In this document: positions 1-7,229 of the stretch, piece by piece
Position numbering within the stretch: the first letter of the stretch is position 1
How the letters are laid out: each line of letters starts with the position of its first letter
From: Litorivita sp040371945
GTDB taxonomy: Bacteria > Pseudomonadota > Alphaproteobacteria > Rhodobacterales > Rhodobacteraceae
DNA: 64,000 nucleotides
Assembly: GCF_040371945.1 (NCBI RefSeq)
Contig: NZ_BAABWS010000001.1
Location: forward strand, 62,001 to 126,000
Direction: 5' to 3'
Program-made: the position numbers and the translations under genes
The notes under the pieces: model-generated
Told to the model about the DNA's origin: nothing
Databases searched by the model: none
The model's input: only the letters and a program-made list of their open reading frames with translations

Positions 1-2
1 CT

Positions 3-584
3 GCGCGCGGGTTTGGCGTTTATGCGCCCAACCTGTGGCCCGAGGGGATGGAGGGTTTTCGCAGCACCATCCAATCCTATTACGCACAGGCGCTTGAGGT
101 GTGCCGCGATCTTTTGCGCGCCATCGCCGAGGCAATCGGCAAGGATGCGGGCTATTTCGACGATAAATTCACCCGCCCCATGGCGCTTTTGCGCGGCAAT
201 TTCTACCCCGCGCGCCCTGATTGGGCCGGAGACAAGGACTTCGGCATCGCCGCCCATACCGATTACGGCTGCGTCACGCTTTTGGCCTCGGACGGCGTTC
301 CGGGGCTGGAGGTGCTGGGCGGTGATGGCAGATGGCAGGCGGTGACCGCCGAGCCGGGACGTTTCGTGATCAATTTTGGCGAGATGCTGGAAATGTGGAC
401 CGGCGGGGCGGTCAAGGCCACCCTACACCGCGTGCGCGGCTCCAAGGCCGAGCGGATTTCCGTGCCGATGTTCTTTAACCCCAACTGGGATGCGGATGTC
501 GGGCCAGCGGGAGGCGCGCCGGTGCTGGCGGGGGCGCATCTGGCGAGACGTTTTGGCGAGACATATGTGCATCTCAAAGGCTGA
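3..584 (+). CDS. 2-oxoglutarate/Fe(II) oxygenase, isopenicillin N synthase-like (5' end outside window)
   Basis: The reading frame is open to the window edge, so the N-terminus is missing; an internal Met at 48 is unlikely to be the start because the frame before it already reads like family sequence (YAPNLWPEGMEGF). The cupin core is visible: HTDYG supplies the H-x-D iron ligands, followed by GLEVL, then VINFGEMLEMWTGG, a distal His in TLHRV, and RISVPMFFNPN as the 2-oxoglutarate-binding R-x-S. Members are soluble non-heme iron dioxygenases acting on varied small substrates. The substrate cannot be read from the sequence, and the only visible neighbour, a convergent TetR gene, gives no further hint. 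The family assignment is firm and the reaction is open. Confidence 0.85.
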   Translation, partial: ARGFGVYAPNLWPEGMEGFRSTIQSYYAQALEVCRDLLRAIAEAIGKDAGYFDDKFTRPMALLRGNFYPARPDWAGDKDFGIAAHTDYGCVTLLASDGVPGLEVLGGDGRWQAVTAEPGRFVINFGEMLEMWTGGAVKATLHRVRGSKAERISVPMFFNPNWDADVGPAGGAPVLAGAHLARRFGETYVHLKG

Positions 585-619
585 GCGGAGCGCGGATCCG
601 GTCCGCTTGGGTCATGCCG

Positions 620-1216
620 TCAGCCGCTCGGTAGCACTCCCGCAGCGCGATAGCTCTCGATGGCACTGTCGAATATCGAGATATCATTGCGGCTGCGCGC
701 GAGAAGCTGTGCGCCTGTGACGGCGGCAAATATGGCTTGTGCCTGTTGCGCGGCGGTCAGTTGAGCACCAGACGCTGCGGGGGCGGGCGGGCTGGAGGAC
801 GGGCCCGCATCTCGAAGTGTGCGTTCCAGCCATTCCAAGTTCACGGTGGCAAAAATTTGCACCTCGGCCCTGAGCGCGGCGGGCAGGGCATCATATTCTG
901 CGGACATGAAGCTACACAGGCACATGCGATTGTCGTGCTCGAGCGCATGGCGAAACAGGGAGGGATACCAGCGTAGACGGTCCTTCGGGTCCGGCAGCGC
1001 CTCGGTTTTTCTGTCCAAAATTTTTTTCGTATCCTGCCAATACCGTTTCGCCACGGCGAGGCCAAGATCTGCCTTGCTGGGAAAATGATAGTGGATGCTG
1101 GCGGATTTTATGCCGACCTGTTTGGCAATATCTCGAAAGTTCAGGCCCGCATAGCCATGGGCCTGCGCACTCGCTTTGGCTGCGTCGAGGATGCTGTCTT
1201 TGGTGGTGTTGGTCAC
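620..1216 (-). CDS. TetR/AcrR family transcriptional regulator
   Basis: About 198 residues. The N-terminal helix-turn-helix reads ILDAAKASAQAHGYAGLNF then RDIAKQVGIKSASIHYHFPSKADL, a clear TetR DNA-binding domain; the rest is an all-alpha ligand domain. An ATG at 1279 is also in frame, but coding from there would run through an operator-like repeat at 1247-1266. The GTG at 1216 is preceded by an ACAAGG ribosome-binding site and begins just before the HTH, so it is preferred. The gene is divergent from a glutathione S-transferase gene, and two copies of a 20-bp partly palindromic sequence lie between them, so it probably represses both itself and the transferase in response to an electrophile or other small ligand (inference). 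Confidence 0.88.
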   Translation of the reverse strand: MTNTTKDSILDAAKASAQAHGYAGLNFRDIAKQVGIKSASIHYHFPSKADLGLAVAKRYWQDTKKILDRKTEALPDPKDRLRWYPSLFRHALEHDNRMCLCSFMSAEYDALPAALRAEVQIFATVNLEWLERTLRDAGPSSSPPAPAASGAQLTAAQQAQAIFAAVTGAQLLARSRNDISIFDSAIESYRAAGVLPSG

Positions 1217-1246
1217 GGCCTTGTCCTTGTGCTGCGCTCTCGGATA

Positions 1247-1266
1247 CCTGCCAAGTGATAGATAGG
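1247..1266. promoter_or_regulatory. Operator-like repeat, copy 1 (TetR promoter side)
   Basis: Reads CCTGCCAAGTGATAGATAGG. It differs from copy 2 at 1300-1319 at only two positions and sits just upstream of the preferred GTG start of the tetR-like gene. Binding here would cover that gene's leader, which fits autorepression. The left half-site is degenerate, so this copy is probably weaker. Confidence 0.6.
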
Positions 1267-1299
1267 GATTGACAGGCAAAACACAACCGGTAAGAAATG

Positions 1300-1319
1300 C
1301 CTATCAAGTGATAGATAGG
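1300..1319. promoter_or_regulatory. Operator-like repeat, copy 2 (GST promoter side)
   Basis: Reads CCTATCAAGTGATAGATAGG, containing the inverted repeat CTATCA-AG-TGATAG and outer arms CCTATC/GATAGG. It lies 13 bases before the transferase start codon. A site of this type between divergent tetR and target genes is the usual arrangement for local TetR repression. The protein-DNA pairing is inferred from position. Confidence 0.68.
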
Positions 1320-1331
1320 CGAGGCAGGGCG

Positions 1332-1991
1332 ATGGCGCAGCAGGGTTTGAAGATATACGACTGGCACACCGGCCCCTATCCTGCGCGCGTGCGCATGGCC
1401 CTGATCGAAAAGGGGCTGCAACGCGATGTCACCTTTGTTTCGGTCGATCTGCGCAAGGGGGAGCACAAGAAACCCGCCTTTTTGGCCAAGAATTATTCGG
1501 GGACATTGCCGGTTCTGGAAACCGCTGACGGCACATTGATCGCGGAATGCACCGCGATTACCGCATATCTGGACGCGCTACGCGGGGCGCCGGTTCTGAC
1601 CGGAGAAGGCGCGCTGGAGCGCGGGTTGATCCATATGATGAACAAGCGTGCCGAGATCGAGTTGCTCGACCCGATCAGCGTCTATTTCCATCACGCAACC
1701 TCCGGCCTTGGTCCTGCGGTCGAGCTTTATCAGAACGCCGAGTGGGGCCTGCGGCAGCGCGACAAAGCAATTGCGGCCATGCATTATTTTGACGAGCTTC
1801 TCGCGGCGCGCCGCTTTGTTGCGGTGGACCGGTTTTCAATGGCTGACATCACCGTTCTGGCTGGTCTCATCTTTGCCGATCTGGTGGGCGTGGCGATTCC
1901 CGAGACATGTCGGGCGCTGCACATGTGGCGCGAACGGATGGGCGCGCGGCCCAGTGTTTCGGGCTGGATGGAGCTGTCGCGGTCAAAGTGA
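1332..1991 (+). CDS. Glutathione S-transferase family protein
   Basis: 219 residues. The N-terminal thioredoxin-fold domain reads GLKIYDWHTGPYPARVRMAL; the cis-Pro loop is TLPVLETADG followed by LIAECTAITAYL, the gamma-glutamyl binding E-C/S motif. The C-terminal helical domain contains RFSMADITVLAGLIFA with the N-capping S-x-x-D. The usual role is conjugation of glutathione to electrophiles in the cytosol. An earlier in-frame ATG at 1269 is rejected because translation from it would cross the operator; the ATG at 1332 begins at the conserved first strand. The divergent TetR regulator and its operators suggest inducible detoxification (inference). Confidence 0.88.
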   Translation: MAQQGLKIYDWHTGPYPARVRMALIEKGLQRDVTFVSVDLRKGEHKKPAFLAKNYSGTLPVLETADGTLIAECTAITAYLDALRGAPVLTGEGALERGLIHMMNKRAEIELLDPISVYFHHATSGLGPAVELYQNAEWGLRQRDKAIAAMHYFDELLAARRFVAVDRFSMADITVLAGLIFADLVGVAIPETCRALHMWRERMGARPSVSGWMELSRSK

Positions 1992-2010
1992 GCGGTGGCG
2001 GTCAATGCGC

Positions 2011-2400
2011 TTAGCGCTCGGCTTGCGGCCGTGCCAGTTTGCGGGCCTTTTGCGCGCGTTTGCGGATCGCCGCATCACGGGCGGGGGCGAGGGACAGGCG
2101 CGCCCATTGCATCGCCTCGTCAGGATCATCCATCGCGCTGTCGGGCAGGGACATCAGCGAGGCCGCCTCGCGCGGGCCGCTCCCTCGCATATAGGAAAAG
2201 GGCCGCGATCCGGCGGCGTCGAATTGCGCGCGGGTGCTGTCGTCGGATTTCATCCACACTGTGCCGCCCAAAATCGCGGCAAACATCACGTCGCCCTCGA
2301 CATAAAGCGCCGTGCCCGAAAACATCCGCCCTGTCGAAATCGGCCCCAAACCGGCGAAGAGATCGCGGATATGGGCCAAAAGCGCGGGGTCGGTGGCCAT
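2011..2400 (-). CDS. TfoX/Sxy N-terminal domain protein
   Basis: 129 residues. The segment RDLFAGLGPISTGRMFSGTALYVEGDVMFAAI matches the TfoX N-terminal fold (R-x-M-F-G-x-x-x-Y strand pattern), followed by VWMKSDD and FSYMRGSG. Only this domain is present; the C-terminal TfoX domain found in enterobacterial competence regulators is absent. A basic tail (RKRAQKARKLARPQ) ends the protein. In other bacteria full-length TfoX/Sxy promotes competence gene expression; for short alphaproteobacterial forms the role is unknown. It is encoded 9 bases downstream of the A-type Fe-S carrier gene on the same strand and is probably cotranscribed with it. Confidence 0.78.
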   Translation of the reverse strand: MATDPALLAHIRDLFAGLGPISTGRMFSGTALYVEGDVMFAAILGGTVWMKSDDSTRAQFDAAGSRPFSYMRGSGPREAASLMSLPDSAMDDPDEAMQWARLSLAPARDAAIRKRAQKARKLARPQAER

Positions 2401-2409
2401 GGGCGATCC

Positions 2410-2775
2410 TTAGGCGCTTTGGCCGTCTTGATCCGCGAATTTGATCGACTCGCCGCAGCCGCAGGCCTCGGTCACATTGGGATTGTTGAAATGGAAACCG
2501 GATTCGAGCAGCGAAGTTTTGTAATCGATCTGCGTGCCGAAAAGGAACATCTGCGCCATCGGGGCAATCATCACCCGCGCGCCGTCCTGTTCGACAACCT
2601 CGTCCATCGGATCAACATCCGCGACATATTCCATGGTGTATTCCATGCCCGCACAGCCGCCTTTCTTGACGCCGATGCGCAGCCCCTTGGAGCCGTCTTT
2701 CTTCATCAGCTTCATGATCTGCGACGCCGCCGCGGGGGTCATGGAGACTGCTTGTTTTCCTGGAATGCCGAACAT
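2410..2775 (-). CDS. A-type iron-sulfur carrier protein (HesB/IscA/SufA family)
   Basis: 121 residues. The three conserved cysteines are Cys41 (KKGGCAGMEY) and Cys105/Cys107 (TEACGCGES), the ligands by which A-type carriers hold a transient Fe-S cluster before passing it to target apoproteins. The fold otherwise reads normally (LRIGVKKGGC, FHFNNPNV). An ATG at 2781 is in frame, but the AAGGA site is only two bases from it and eight from the ATG at 2775, so 2775 is chosen. With sufT at 4283 and sufE at 46881 it belongs to a dispersed SUF-type assembly set. Choosing between SufA, IscA and ErpA by eye is not safe. Confidence 0.9.
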   Translation of the reverse strand: MFGIPGKQAVSMTPAAASQIMKLMKKDGSKGLRIGVKKGGCAGMEYTMEYVADVDPMDEVVEQDGARVMIAPMAQMFLFGTQIDYKTSLLESGFHFNNPNVTEACGCGESIKFADQDGQSA

Positions 2776-2803
2776 GGTCATCGTCCTTTTCGCTTCCCCC
2801 TAC

Positions 2804-3535
2804 TTAGGGCAGCGCGCGGCCAATCTCAATGGGCGGCAAGAGGCCCAAGAGCGCAAAACTGCCGTAAGAGACCAAAATCGCCCATAAAAAGGAAGCCAAA
2901 GTGCCGATGATCACATATTCGGCAGCTTTTTGTTCCTTGGAGGCCTCGTAGCGCATGACCGATTTGGCCGCGATCAAAAAGCCGACACTGGCGATTTGTC
3001 CGGCCAGTATCAGCACATAGATCAGCCCCCGTTCCAGCACCCCGATGATCGTCCCGCCCGAAGGCAGCCCGCCCGAGGTAAACCCGTCGGCAAAGGGCGT
3101 CATCAATTTGCCCACCGCAAAGCCGCCCGCGCGGATGGCATAGATCGCGCCGCCGCTGGCCACCATCACATGCAATATGACCGGCGCGGGCAGGGCGGGT
3201 TGATTGGCCCAAATCCCGTTGGCCCAAAGCTCTGGCGCGTAAAAGGCCAGCGCGGCAACCACTGCCAGATGCGCCGCCTGATCGGTCAGATAGGCCGTCG
3301 CCGTATCGGGCAGGGCGTAGGTCTTGATCGCATCCACCCCGAGGTGCAGCCCGCCAAGGAGCAGCAATTCCCATGCCATGACCGACCCGATGGCCACCTG
3401 CGCCGTGGCGATGACGATCGCGGTGTGAAGCAAAAGCACGAGCGGCTTGCCTTTGTTGGCGACCATCCAGCCGGTTTGAAACACATAATCGGCCAGCACA
3501 TGGGCAAACAGCAGCGCGGCAAGGGTCTCAAACAT
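2804..3535 (-). CDS. DUF3307 family membrane protein
   Basis: 243 residues with several hydrophobic segments. It starts MFETLAALLFAHVLADYVFQ, the N-terminal signature of DUF3307, with GWMVANKGKPLVLLLHTAIV following; later membrane segments include VILHVMVASGGAIYAI, VLERGLIYVLILAGQIASVG and IIGTLASFLWAILVS. The function is unknown. The ATG at 3535 overlaps the 3' end of the upstream satD-like gene by eight bases, so the two are very probably translationally coupled. This pairing of DUF3307 with SatD-type proteins is known to me from other bacteria. Here it may be the membrane effector or sensor partner of that regulator (inference). Confidence 0.82.
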   Translation of the reverse strand: MFETLAALLFAHVLADYVFQTGWMVANKGKPLVLLLHTAIVIATAQVAIGSVMAWELLLLGGLHLGVDAIKTYALPDTATAYLTDQAAHLAVVAALAFYAPELWANGIWANQPALPAPVILHVMVASGGAIYAIRAGGFAVGKLMTPFADGFTSGGLPSGGTIIGVLERGLIYVLILAGQIASVGFLIAAKSVMRYEASKEQKAAEYVIIGTLASFLWAILVSYGSFALLGLLPPIEIGRALP

Positions 3536-4166
3536 AGCGGTCATCCGTTTCAAGCAGTGTGAGCGCATAGCGTAGCCGCTCGCATTTCGCGCCGTCCAGA
3601 GCCTTGGTCGCGGCTTGGCGCGATTTGCCAAGCCTCTCGCCGATCTCGGTGAAATTCGGCTCCTGATGCGGGTGCAGCGCGTGATAGATCGCCGCAGATT
3701 GCGCAGCGGTCCAATCGTCGCTGAGCGTGGCGGCCAGAACCGCCGCGCCATTCAAAGCGCCCGCGCCGCCGTGCAAAAATGCGATAGATTGGCTTTTGGT
3801 TAAGGTCTGGGCGCGGCCCGATTGCACAAAAGGGGCCTCGGTGGCGGCGTTGAGATCATTTGGGACGGGGACACGCACCGCGCCTTCGCCGATCCCGATT
3901 GTTGTATCAAAAGACGTGCCCAGCGCCTTGAGCGCGGCGCGAAACACCAAGGCACAGCGCAGGCCCAGCGCGGGCGGGGTGATCACCACCTGCCACCCAT
4001 CGCCCCTGTGGCGGGTCAAGCGCAGCGGCGCGTCGGTCCAATCCGCGATCATTGCGGCGCAGCGCTCCAGCGCTTCATAGGCGCGCTGATGCTCCACCGC
4101 GCTCAATCGGGTCGAATTGACGATGTCGCCGGTCAGGACGGTGATGATGTTTTGCTGCTCTGTCAT
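3528..4166 (-). CDS. SatD-like protein: cyclase-like N-terminal domain plus C-terminal helix-turn-helix
   Basis: 212 residues from the ATG at 4166; the in-frame ATG further upstream at 4253 would place palindromic DNA inside the coding region. Residues 10-21 read VLTGDIVNSTRL and 54-58 RGDGW, then TTIGIGEG near 88-95, in the order and spacing of class III nucleotidyl cyclase motifs (DIVxST, GDG, RIGIxxG). This resemblance is my own reading. Residues about 171-205 (NFTEIGERLGKSRQAATKAL) form a helix-turn-helix. The gene overlaps the DUF3307 gene downstream and is preceded by four regular palindromes, one touching its start, so autoregulation is likely. Whether the cyclase-like domain binds or makes a nucleotide is unknown. 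Confidence 0.75.
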   Translation of the reverse strand: MTEQQNIITVLTGDIVNSTRLSAVEHQRAYEALERCAAMIADWTDAPLRLTRHRGDGWQVVITPPALGLRCALVFRAALKALGTSFDTTIGIGEGAVRVPVPNDLNAATEAPFVQSGRAQTLTKSQSIAFLHGGAGALNGAAVLAATLSDDWTAAQSAAIYHALHPHQEPNFTEIGERLGKSRQAATKALDGAKCERLRYALTLLETDDRYV

Positions 4167-4169
4167 GTC

Positions 4170-4274
4170 GCAACCATTATGGGGTGCGATTGCAAAAATG
4201 CAACCCTTTTCGGTTGCCTTGTGCGTGCATCCGTTTTGGGATGCCAAATGCAAAACGCACCCTCAAAAGGGTGC
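4170..4274. promoter_or_regulatory. Array of four 18-bp palindromes upstream of the satD-like gene
   Basis: Four hexamer inverted repeats share the same 6-6-6 layout: GCAACC-N6-GGGTGC (4170-4187), GCAACC-N6-GGTTGC (4200-4217), GCATCC-N6-GGATGC (4227-4244) and GCACCC-N6-GGGTGC (4257-4274). Centre-to-centre distances are 30, 27 and 30 bases, close to three helical turns, so all would face one side of the DNA. The spacer of the first contains a CATAAT -10-like element (minus strand), with a weak TTGCAT 16 bases further upstream, which would make the satD-like transcript almost leaderless. The fourth could also serve as terminator for sufT because a GTTTTG run follows it on the minus strand. Confidence 0.7.
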
Positions 4275-4282
4275 GCTCTCTC

Positions 4283-4642
4283 TCACATAAAGCCCAGTTC
4301 CAACCGCGCTTCGTCGCTCATCATCTCCATGCCCCAAGGCGGCTCCCAGACCAATTCGACATCGACCTGTTTGACACCGTCCAGCGGTTCAATCGCATCG
4401 GCCAGCCATCCGGGCATCTCGCCCGCCACAGGGCATCCGGGGGCGGTGAGGGTCATGATCAGGCGCACTTCGTTTTCGTCATTGATATCAATGGTGTAGA
4501 TCAAGCCAAGGTCATAAATGTTGACCGGAATTTCGGGGTCATAAACCGACCGGCAGGCCTCGACCACCGCATCATAAAGCGCGTGATCGGTGCTGGAGGG
4601 GGCAATAAGGGGCGTGCCTTCCATCGGGGCGGTATCGGTCAT
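4283..4642 (-). CDS. sufT: SUF-associated DUF59 (MIP18-like) protein, SufT type
   Basis: 119 residues. The DUF59 core is clear: CRSVYDPEIPVNIYDLGLIY, then LTLTAPGCPVAGEMPGWL and a C-terminal VWEPPWGMEMMSDEARLELGFM, where the short PPW-x-MSDEAR-ELG tail is the hallmark of the SufT/PaaD-like branch. Such proteins act in the cytosol in maturation or repair of Fe-S proteins, the Cys in APGCP being important. The ATG at 4642 follows an AGGTGAGA ribosome-binding site; the in-frame ATG at 4675 has none. An A-type carrier gene lies at 2410 and sufE at 46881, with no full suf operon in the window. Confidence 0.85.
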   Translation of the reverse strand: MTDTAPMEGTPLIAPSSTDHALYDAVVEACRSVYDPEIPVNIYDLGLIYTIDINDENEVRLIMTLTAPGCPVAGEMPGWLADAIEPLDGVKQVDVELVWEPPWGMEMMSDEARLELGFM

Positions 4643-4746
4643 GTCTGTCTCACCTGCGTTATCCTGAGCAAACATATAGGGATTGGACGGGGGAAGGTCC
4701 AGAGGCGGATGTGGGGGGGGGCTATTCTACCGGCCCGCCCCCTCAC

Positions 4747-5046
4747 TCACTCATTCACATCCCCCTCGATCCGCTTCACATCGCGGCCCTTCATGCGAAA
4801 GCGTTGGCGCAGGGCGATCCATGCGGCCAGTGACAGGGCCGCAAAAATCGTGGCCAGAACCGGCGCGGTGAGCGTGGCGGGGATCAGGCTCAAAGCCAAG
4901 AGCAGCAGCCCCGTCAGCGCCGCGCCGATGGCGAAGCCGAGAAAAATGAACCCTGGTGCGAGGACCTCCAATATCCCCAGCACCAGCGCCGCCGCGATCC
5001 ATACCAGCCAGTTGGCCAAAATCCCTGCTGTCACTCCCACCATCAT
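4747..5046 (-). CDS. NfeD-like short membrane protein
   Basis: 99 residues. It consists of two or three hydrophobic helices (LANWLVWIAAALVLGILEVLAPGFIFLGFAIGAALTGLL and TAPVLATIFAALSLAAWIALR) followed by a short polar end; the E-x-L-x-P-G-F motif is typical of short NfeD proteins. The C-terminal OB-fold domain seen in longer NfeD proteins is absent. The start ATG overlaps the stop of the SPFH gene upstream (ATGATG), giving translational coupling. NfeD and SPFH proteins commonly occur as pairs, the SPFH protein forming membrane microdomain scaffolds and NfeD assisting it. A second ATG at 5043 is equally possible. Confidence 0.82.
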   Translation of the reverse strand: MMVGVTAGILANWLVWIAAALVLGILEVLAPGFIFLGFAIGAALTGLLLLALSLIPATLTAPVLATIFAALSLAAWIALRQRFRMKGRDVKRIEGDVNE

Positions 5047-5936
5047 TTGCCTCCCTTGAGCATCTTGAACGCGTCCCCGAAGGCCTCCAATGCGGCGGAG
5101 GGCACGAGGATCGTTTGCTTGCCATCGCCCGCGCCCAGCGCGTTGAGCGCCTCGACCTGTTTGAGCGCCACCTGATATTGCGCCGCCTCGATGCCGTTTT
5201 CGGCAATGGCCTTTGCCACCACGCCCGTAGCATAGGCTTCGGCGTCGGCTTGGATGCGGCGGGCCTTGGCGATTTGCTCGGCGGCGTAAAGCTCGGCGTC
5301 GGCCGACAGTTCCACCGCGCGCTTTTTGCCCTCGGCCTCGGTCACCTGCGCGCGCCGCGCCCGTTCGGCATTCAGCTGTTGCAACATCGCCGAGCGGGTG
5401 GCTTGGTCGAGGTTCACATCCAGAAGTTCGGCGCGGGTCACTTCGATGCCCCAATCGTCAACCACCGCGAACAATTGTTCCTTGATCGTCGAGGTCAGGG
5501 TCGAGCGGTTCGATTGCACCTGATCCAGCTCCATCTTGCCGATTTCCGAGCGCACGATCCCCGCCACGGTGGTCGAGATCGCCGCATCCACATCGCGGAT
5601 CCGGTAGACGGTTTTTTCGGGTTCGATGATGCGGTAGAACACCGAGGTTTCGACCTGCACCGACACGTTGTCGAGGGTGATCGCATCCTGCGCCATGGTC
5701 GGCAATTGCCGCTCGAGGATCGACACGCGATGGGCGATTTTGTCCAAGAACGGCACGATCAAATTGATCCCCGGCCCAAGCACCGAATGCAGACGGCCAA
5801 AGCGTTCGACCACAAATTTTTGCGCCTGCGGGACGATGTGGACGCTTTTGAGGATTGTCGCAATGATCAAAACCGCCAAAAGCAGCCAGACAAAGTTGCT
5901 CGCCAAAAGGTCTAAAAGGATATCTTCGGTCATCAT
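5043..5936 (-). CDS. SPFH/band 7 (stomatin/paraslipin-like) membrane protein
   Basis: 297 residues. One N-terminal membrane helix (FVWLLLAVLIIATIL) is followed by the SPFH domain (VERFGRLHSVLGPGINLIVPFLDKI, DNVSVQVETSVFYRI, STTVAGIVRSEIGKMELDQV), then an alanine/glutamate-rich coiled coil (RARRAQVTEAEGKKRAVELSADAELYAAEQ). The layout matches the QmcA/stomatin group, inner-membrane scaffolds linked to membrane quality control. It is followed by an overlapping NfeD gene. Two adjacent ATGs (5936, 5933) follow a GAGG site; the second has better spacing. The stretch just upstream carries an 18-bp imperfect palindrome. Confidence 0.9.
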   Translation of the reverse strand: MMTEDILLDLLASNFVWLLLAVLIIATILKSVHIVPQAQKFVVERFGRLHSVLGPGINLIVPFLDKIAHRVSILERQLPTMAQDAITLDNVSVQVETSVFYRIIEPEKTVYRIRDVDAAISTTVAGIVRSEIGKMELDQVQSNRSTLTSTIKEQLFAVVDDWGIEVTRAELLDVNLDQATRSAMLQQLNAERARRAQVTEAEGKKRAVELSADAELYAAEQIAKARRIQADAEAYATGVVAKAIAENGIEAAQYQVALKQVEALNALGAGDGKQTILVPSAALEAFGDAFKMLKGGK

Positions 5937-5952
5937 CTGTCCTCGTTACTTG

Positions 5953-5970
5953 TGTATGCTATGGTATACA
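5953..5970. promoter_or_regulatory. Imperfect palindrome in SPFH/NfeD promoter region
   Basis: TGTATGCTATGGTATACA: arms TGTAT/ATACA with one further G-C pair inside, about 17 bases upstream of the first SPFH start codon. It overlaps TATAC sequences that could act as a -10 element on the minus strand. It could be an operator, but no regulator gene lies nearby, so the call is tentative. Confidence 0.3.
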
Positions 5971-6076
5971 TGTGGGTGTTTTCCCGCCATTCGCAAGAGG
6001 TCATGCCGCCGGTTCGGCCCAAATGATCGGCGCGGGGTCTGCCGTTGGTTTGGCACATATCCTGCCACGGCAGGGG

Positions 6077-6964
6077 TCAGGCCAAAAGCCCTTTGATATG
6101 TGCCAAGACCTCTTTTGCCTCGCGCGTGAACACGGCGGCGACAAAGACATGCGGCGCGCCCTCATAAAGGTGCAAGGTCACATTGGCCCCCGCCGCGCGG
6201 CCGGTTTCGGCAAAGGCGACGGCATCAGGGGCGACCATATCGAGCGAGCCTTGATAGATATGGATCGGCGGCAGGCCCAGCGCCGTGCCAAAGGCGGGGC
6301 TGAGGTGCGGCAGGGTCGGATCGGCATCGCCCGCCCACCATTGCCCGCAGGTGCGCGCCGCCTCCAGCCCCAGCATTGGGTCGCGCGCCTCGATCGCGGC
6401 GCCCAAGGGATTGGCGCAGGTGATATCGAGCCATGGCGCAAAAAGCAGCATCTGCGCGGGCATCGGGCGCCCCGCATCGCGCGCTGTCATCATCGCCCCC
6501 AAGGCCAGCCCCGCGCCGGAGCTGTCGCCGCCAATCACAATCGTCGCCGGATCGATGTTTTGCAGCAACTGGTCGTAGAGCGCGGCCATCATGGCATGGG
6601 CGGGGCGGTGGTCATGTTCGGGCGCGCGCGCATAGAGCGGCAAAATGATCCGCGCGCCTGTCGCCTCCATCAAGGCGGCGATCCATGTCCAATGGGCAGG
6701 GCGCATTTCATTGGTATAGGCCCCGCCGTGCAAATAGATCAGGGTCCAGCGCGAGCGCCCCTCATGGGGCGTCAGCGTCAAGACCCGTTGCCCTTCGACC
6801 TTGCGCTCGTCCACCGTGCAGCGCGCGGCGAGCTTTTTGGGCATGGGCGGCGGCTCGGAACGGGTTCGGTTCTGGCGCACCGCAAGATATTTTTGCGGAT
6901 CGCGCATGGGCTTTCCCCCAAAGCGGATCAGCGCGATTGCCGCGCGCATGGCAAAGCTGGCCAT
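6077..6964 (-). CDS. Alpha/beta hydrolase, hormone-sensitive-lipase (esterase) family
   Basis: 295 residues from the ATG at 6964, which follows a strong AGGAGGG ribosome-binding site. The oxyanion-hole motif is YLHGGAYTN and the nucleophile elbow is GGDSSGAGLALG. The acidic residue is probably in GSLDMVAPDA and the catalytic His in EGAPHVF close to the C-terminus, giving a full Ser-Asp-His triad. Enzymes of this group hydrolyse short acyl esters. No signal peptide is evident, so a cytosolic location is likely. It is divergent from tgt with no obvious shared pathway. The natural substrate is unknown. Confidence 0.87.
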   Translation of the reverse strand: MASFAMRAAIALIRFGGKPMRDPQKYLAVRQNRTRSEPPPMPKKLAARCTVDERKVEGQRVLTLTPHEGRSRWTLIYLHGGAYTNEMRPAHWTWIAALMEATGARIILPLYARAPEHDHRPAHAMMAALYDQLLQNIDPATIVIGGDSSGAGLALGAMMTARDAGRPMPAQMLLFAPWLDITCANPLGAAIEARDPMLGLEAARTCGQWWAGDADPTLPHLSPAFGTALGLPPIHIYQGSLDMVAPDAVAFAETGRAAGANVTLHLYEGAPHVFVAAVFTREAKEVLAHIKGLLA

Positions 6965-7229
6965 TGTCGTCTCCCTCCTGATATGCGGCCTCTTTTGCGG
7001 GCCGCTTATGTATGGATGGCGTTGAGCATGCTTGGGCAGGGCGCTCTCACGCAAGCTTTACGCTGCATCACCTTACGTCAATCTCGCCATGGTAAGACGC
7101 TGTTGCGCACAGGGCGCGGCGCCAATGGTATTTGCCGCGCCGCGGTGCTATCAGCGCGCCAAAGCGGCGCGCGATCCCGCGCCGCCGCGCCCTACACGAT
7201 ATTCACTGCCAAACCACCAGAGGCCTCCG

